A stretch of 30,497 nt of DNA from Stephanodiscus triporus. Its lineage: Eukaryota > Bacillariophyta > Thalassiosirophyceae > Thalassiosirales > Thalassiosiraceae. Positions 28,041-30,497 of the stretch are shown here, one piece after another (position 1 is the stretch's first letter; each line of letters opens with the position of its first letter). The stretch is taken from NCBI GenBank assembly GCA_036939755.1, contig JALLAZ010000105.1:1-30497 (forward strand). Reading direction: 5' to 3'. Both the position numbers and the translations under genes were made by a program. Below the pieces are notes generated by a model. That model searched no databases. It saw only the letters and a list, made by a program, of their open reading frames with translations, and was not told the origin of the DNA.

Positions 28041-29319
28041 TTATGATCTACTACTCGTAATAGTCATCGCCGTACTCGGCTCGGCCTCGAAGAGGCTCTC
28101 CCCACAGTCCGCAATGGTGATTTGCGTCACCACCGCACACGCCCGGAACGCGGTCCCGTGGAGGGTGATGTGGTGGCGTAAGACCTGGGAGAGGATCCCC
28201 CAGGTCTTCAACCGCCCGTTCAGCGTCTCGTGACGCGCCCTCACCCGCCCCTGCATTGCCTGGCGTTCGTGTGGGCCCCTGTCCGTGTTTGCGGGGCACA
28301 CAATCTTGTCGGCGTGCCCCGCGCACCCCTTGTCCACCTCGGCCCGCGTGCCAGGCTCAAGGAAATTGCACAAAACTTTGTTAAAAATTGCGATGTCTGT
28401 GAACTTATCCGCGGGGTAAGGGCCCTGGATCCACACCAGGTCCCCCCCCAGATTCGAAACGCCCAGCTCGTACCGGAGGGACTTCCCCACGTACTTGTGC
28501 GATCCGAAGGGTTTCCCCTCCATCGCCAGTCCCTGTTGGGGGATACAGAAGTCCGTCCCATTGATCGTCATGAGACAATCGTTGAGGATGTCCCCTTTTT
28601 TTTACTTTCAAAGTCTATCTGTGGTGGCGGCGGCGAAGGAGGGGGGGGGCTGTGAGGACGCGGTGGAGAAAAAAATCGAATATTCACGCAATTGCGGCGA
28701 GGGCAGGATGGTCTGTGGTTCAAGGATCCGGTAGCCGGTGCTGGGGGCCTCCGAACAAAGACGAACACTCCGCGCCGTCCTCACATTGTGAGTAAATAAA
28801 TTTACTCACCACCACTTCTTCAAGCTCCGCGATGGCCTTAATAAAGGCCCACACCCACTTGCGAAACGTCTTCGCATCGACGGCTCCGGCGGATGCGCCG
28901 ACGGTGGCGCACGCCGGGCCCTGCTTTGGGTAGGCCTTCATAAAATGAAGTGTCCAAAGCAGGTGCTTCGGGCGGCCTTTTTCCGGGAGGAGGGATTCTC
29001 GGAGGAGGAGATCCCAAACGATCTCCACGGCCTCAACACGAGTCCCGAAGAACTCGCAGAAGTGCCGCGCCTCCCTATCGGTTGTCCCGACAACACGGGA
29101 CATCCTATTTTGGATGTCCCGTGCCTCCGCCTCCCAATCAACATTGTCGAGGTCGACGTTGTAGTCATTGTCCTTGTTGTTGTCAAATAAGCGGTGATGG
29201 GGGTGGAGGTCATTGTTAGAGGAGGCGTCGGAGGAGACGGAAGGGGGGAGGGTGTTCTTCTTGGTGGTGTGTTGTGAGGTTGTGTGCTGTGTGGTGTGGT
29301 TGGTGGAGGGGCCAGCCAC
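28041..29319 (-). pseudogene. PIF/Harbinger-type DDE transposase, frameshifted
   Basis: Exon 1 (29319-28810) encodes EKGRPKHLLWTLHFMKAYPK and ATVGASAGAVDAKTFRKWVW, ending ELEEVV. A GTGAGT donor and CAG acceptor define a 191-nt intron (28809-28619). Exon 2 starts IDFESKKKG, but a run of only eight A (28598-28605 region) puts the rest in another frame. From 28571 the main frame reads MTINGTDFCIPQQG (first Asp), LVWIQGPYPADKFTDIAIFN (second Asp) and GRVRARHETLNGRLKTWG (Glu), the DDE_Tnp_4 triad. One more A would join the frames. No in-frame ATG exists at the 5' end (29319 is GTG), so the N terminus is also damaged or lies on another exon. It is either a dead copy or carries a homopolymer sequencing error. 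Confidence 0.85.
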
Positions 29320-29751
29320 GCCACATCAGTACTGATATTCTGGTGCCACCATGACCCCTTTTTTGTGCCAAAATAGTCTCTTACTTTTTATGTAACAAAA
29401 AACGCTTGCAAATCATCTTGCATTTGCAAATTGAGTTTTGCAAGCTCGAGCTTGCAAAACTCTATTTGCAAGCTGCCTACAAAGGAACTCGTGGAAAACG
29501 TACTGTTACAAAAGTTTTGCAAGCTTGAGCTTGCAAAACTCAAATTGCAAGCTCATGGTACAAATCGTCGAATTTTGATAAAATTCGACCAGCATAAGTT
29601 ACACACTGGTGGATTGTCATTTTTTCTACCTAGGTCAGCACCAGGAGACCTACAGGGGTAACTCCGCGCCTGACAAAAAAACACCAACCACTCCAACACA
29701 ACCACACAACATCATTAAAAAAATCACTCCGCCACTTCCTCCTCTCCCCCC
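29320..29751. promoter_or_regulatory. Palindrome-rich spacer between transposase and partner ORF
   Basis: A 30-bp perfect palindrome at 29433-29462 has half-site GAGTTTTGCAAGCTC. A 28-bp one at 29513-29540 shares AGTTTTGCAAGCT on both sides of TG. A third unrelated dyad (GTCGAATTTT/AAAATTCGAC) lies at 29567-29589. TTGCAA recurs many times between 29405 and 29550. The location between divergent start regions suggests a shared control region or transposase-binding sites. Confidence 0.55.
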
Positions 29752-30445
29752 ATGCCTCGCCCACCAACACCGAAGGTTCAGAATTGGGGAGAAGCCGGCG
29801 AAGCAATACCCTACGAGCTGGTCCGGTCTGACGCTGTCGACATCTACGACACCTCGCTCAAGAACATTGAGTGCGTGCAACTGGCGCACTTCCAGCAACA
29901 CTCGAGCAAGAATTTTAGGCGCAACTTCTGCAACTAAGCCACCCGCCTTGACCTAGAGGATTCATACCACGGCGCAAGACAACGCGCAGCCAAAGAAGGT
30001 AAGCTGCATGTTTGTTATTCTATTGTATTTTTGTTTGTCATGTCATTTACTTACCTTTTGCCTCGCCGCCGCCGCCGCCACTGATGACAAAGACGAGGAG
30101 GTTGAGCACAAGGACAAGGACAAGGACAAGGACAAGGACAAGGACAAGGACAAGGACGCGCCCAACGCAGCCACGATGCCCCCCAAGAAAAAGCCCGCAG
30201 CAGCCACGGCAGCAGCCGCAGCACCTGCTGTGGAGAAGGAGGTGACGCCTCCCCCCACCCCTAAGCCATCAATCTTCTTGGTCAGCTCCGCCGACATGTT
30301 TGGCGTGAGCTACTTCTGCGAAGGCACTCAAGACTTTGCAGAAGTGGCCTTCCACGTCAACGGAGTGCTCCACAATACCGACTATCACGTGACCGTATCT
30401 TCGGACGGCAAGGCCATCAACTACGTGCATGTGGTCCGCGCATGA
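29752..30445 (+). pseudogene. Divergent partner ORF of the Harbinger-type unit, with in-frame stop
   Basis: Proposed exons 29752-29998 and 30093-30445 are separated by a 94-nt intron (GTAAGC donor, AAAG acceptor, phase 1). The first exon encodes MPRPPTPKVQNWGEAGEAIP and FQQHSSKNFRRNFCN, then TAA at 29935-29937, then the same frame continues ATRLDLEDSYHGARQRAAKE. The second exon has an acidic/basic tract with a (KD)n repeat, then MPPKKKPAAATAAAAA and a C-terminal domain (SSADMFGVSYFCEGTQDFAE, then EVAFHVNGVLHNTDYHVTVS split across it). I recognise no named family, and it does not look like the Myb/SANT protein usually paired with Harbinger transposases. Basic KKK and charged repeats would suit a DNA-binding partner, but this is inference. 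The internal stop makes it a probable pseudogene. Confidence 0.5.
30110..30157 (+). repeat. (AAGGAC)8 microsatellite in the partner ORF
   Basis: Eight perfect hexamers encode alternating Lys-Asp. The hexamer keeps the frame, so length changes would not disrupt the protein. Confidence 0.95.
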
Positions 30446-30497
30446 CCTAGGCTGGTGGACAACTTCTCCCCTGAAACGAAATGTTACTGATGAAAGT

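Noticed and set aside
1..30497. CRISPR array, bacterial operon or plasmid features
   Set aside because: No regularly spaced repeat-spacer pattern, no ribosome-binding sites, and spliced eukaryotic genes throughout.

Overview
The window looks like nuclear DNA of a centric diatom (Thalassiosirales-like). I infer this from protein-coding genes with few, short GT-AG introns (94 to 191 nt), CoDi-type Copia and PIF/Harbinger relics, a membrane aspartic protease of a type known in stramenopiles and apicomplexans, and GC-rich genes full of GAC/GTC triplet runs (Asp, Thr, Ser, Gly tracts) set in AT-rich spacers. The species cannot be named from sequence alone.

Layout. 1-2750: no convincing gene; holds a large imperfect fold-back repeat (577-1345). 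2751-4794 (-): SET-domain lysine methyltransferase, one intron. 4993-6809: a segment bounded by 34-bp perfect inverted repeats and TA dinucleotides, carrying a gene (5439-6455, -) with three CysRS-tail-like repeats and a SAP domain. 6968-7833 (+): SRP19, one intron. 8316-8888 (-): ribosomal protein uS4/RPS9. 9150-9545: a one-arm copy of the fold-back repeat. 10289-10800: decayed NUMOD3-type repeat array. 10956-13840 (-): ubiquitin-specific protease with a probable GC-AG intron. 14698-15451 (+): small single-pass, probably mitochondrial protein. 15775-16130: third copy of the fold-back family, inverted. 16149-16568 (-): unrecognised coiled-coil ORF. 17867-20787 (-): 3' part of a Copia element (integrase tail, RT, RNase H, probable LTR) with two in-frame stops, cut at an N plus 21-C run. 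20811-21737 (-): DFRP1/ZC3H15/Tma46-like protein lacking both CCCH fingers, facing away from an RBM25-like splicing factor with a PWI domain (22120-24507, +). 25206-27527 (-): plasmepsin-V-like membrane aspartic protease. 27717-27834: small palindromic element. 28041-30445: Harbinger-type transposase relic (-) and a divergent partner ORF (+), separated by a spacer with repeated perfect palindromes.

Function. The intact genes are mostly housekeeping: protein targeting (SRP19), translation (uS4, DFRP1-like), splicing (RBM25-like), ubiquitin removal (USP), protein methylation (SET) and secretory-pathway proteolysis. They are interleaved with mobile-element debris and do not form a co-regulated cluster. 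The most interesting items are the fold-back repeat family, the TIR/TA-bounded gene, the fingerless DFRP1 homologue, the degenerate second active site of the protease, the NUMOD3 remnant and the palindrome-rich spacer of the Harbinger unit.
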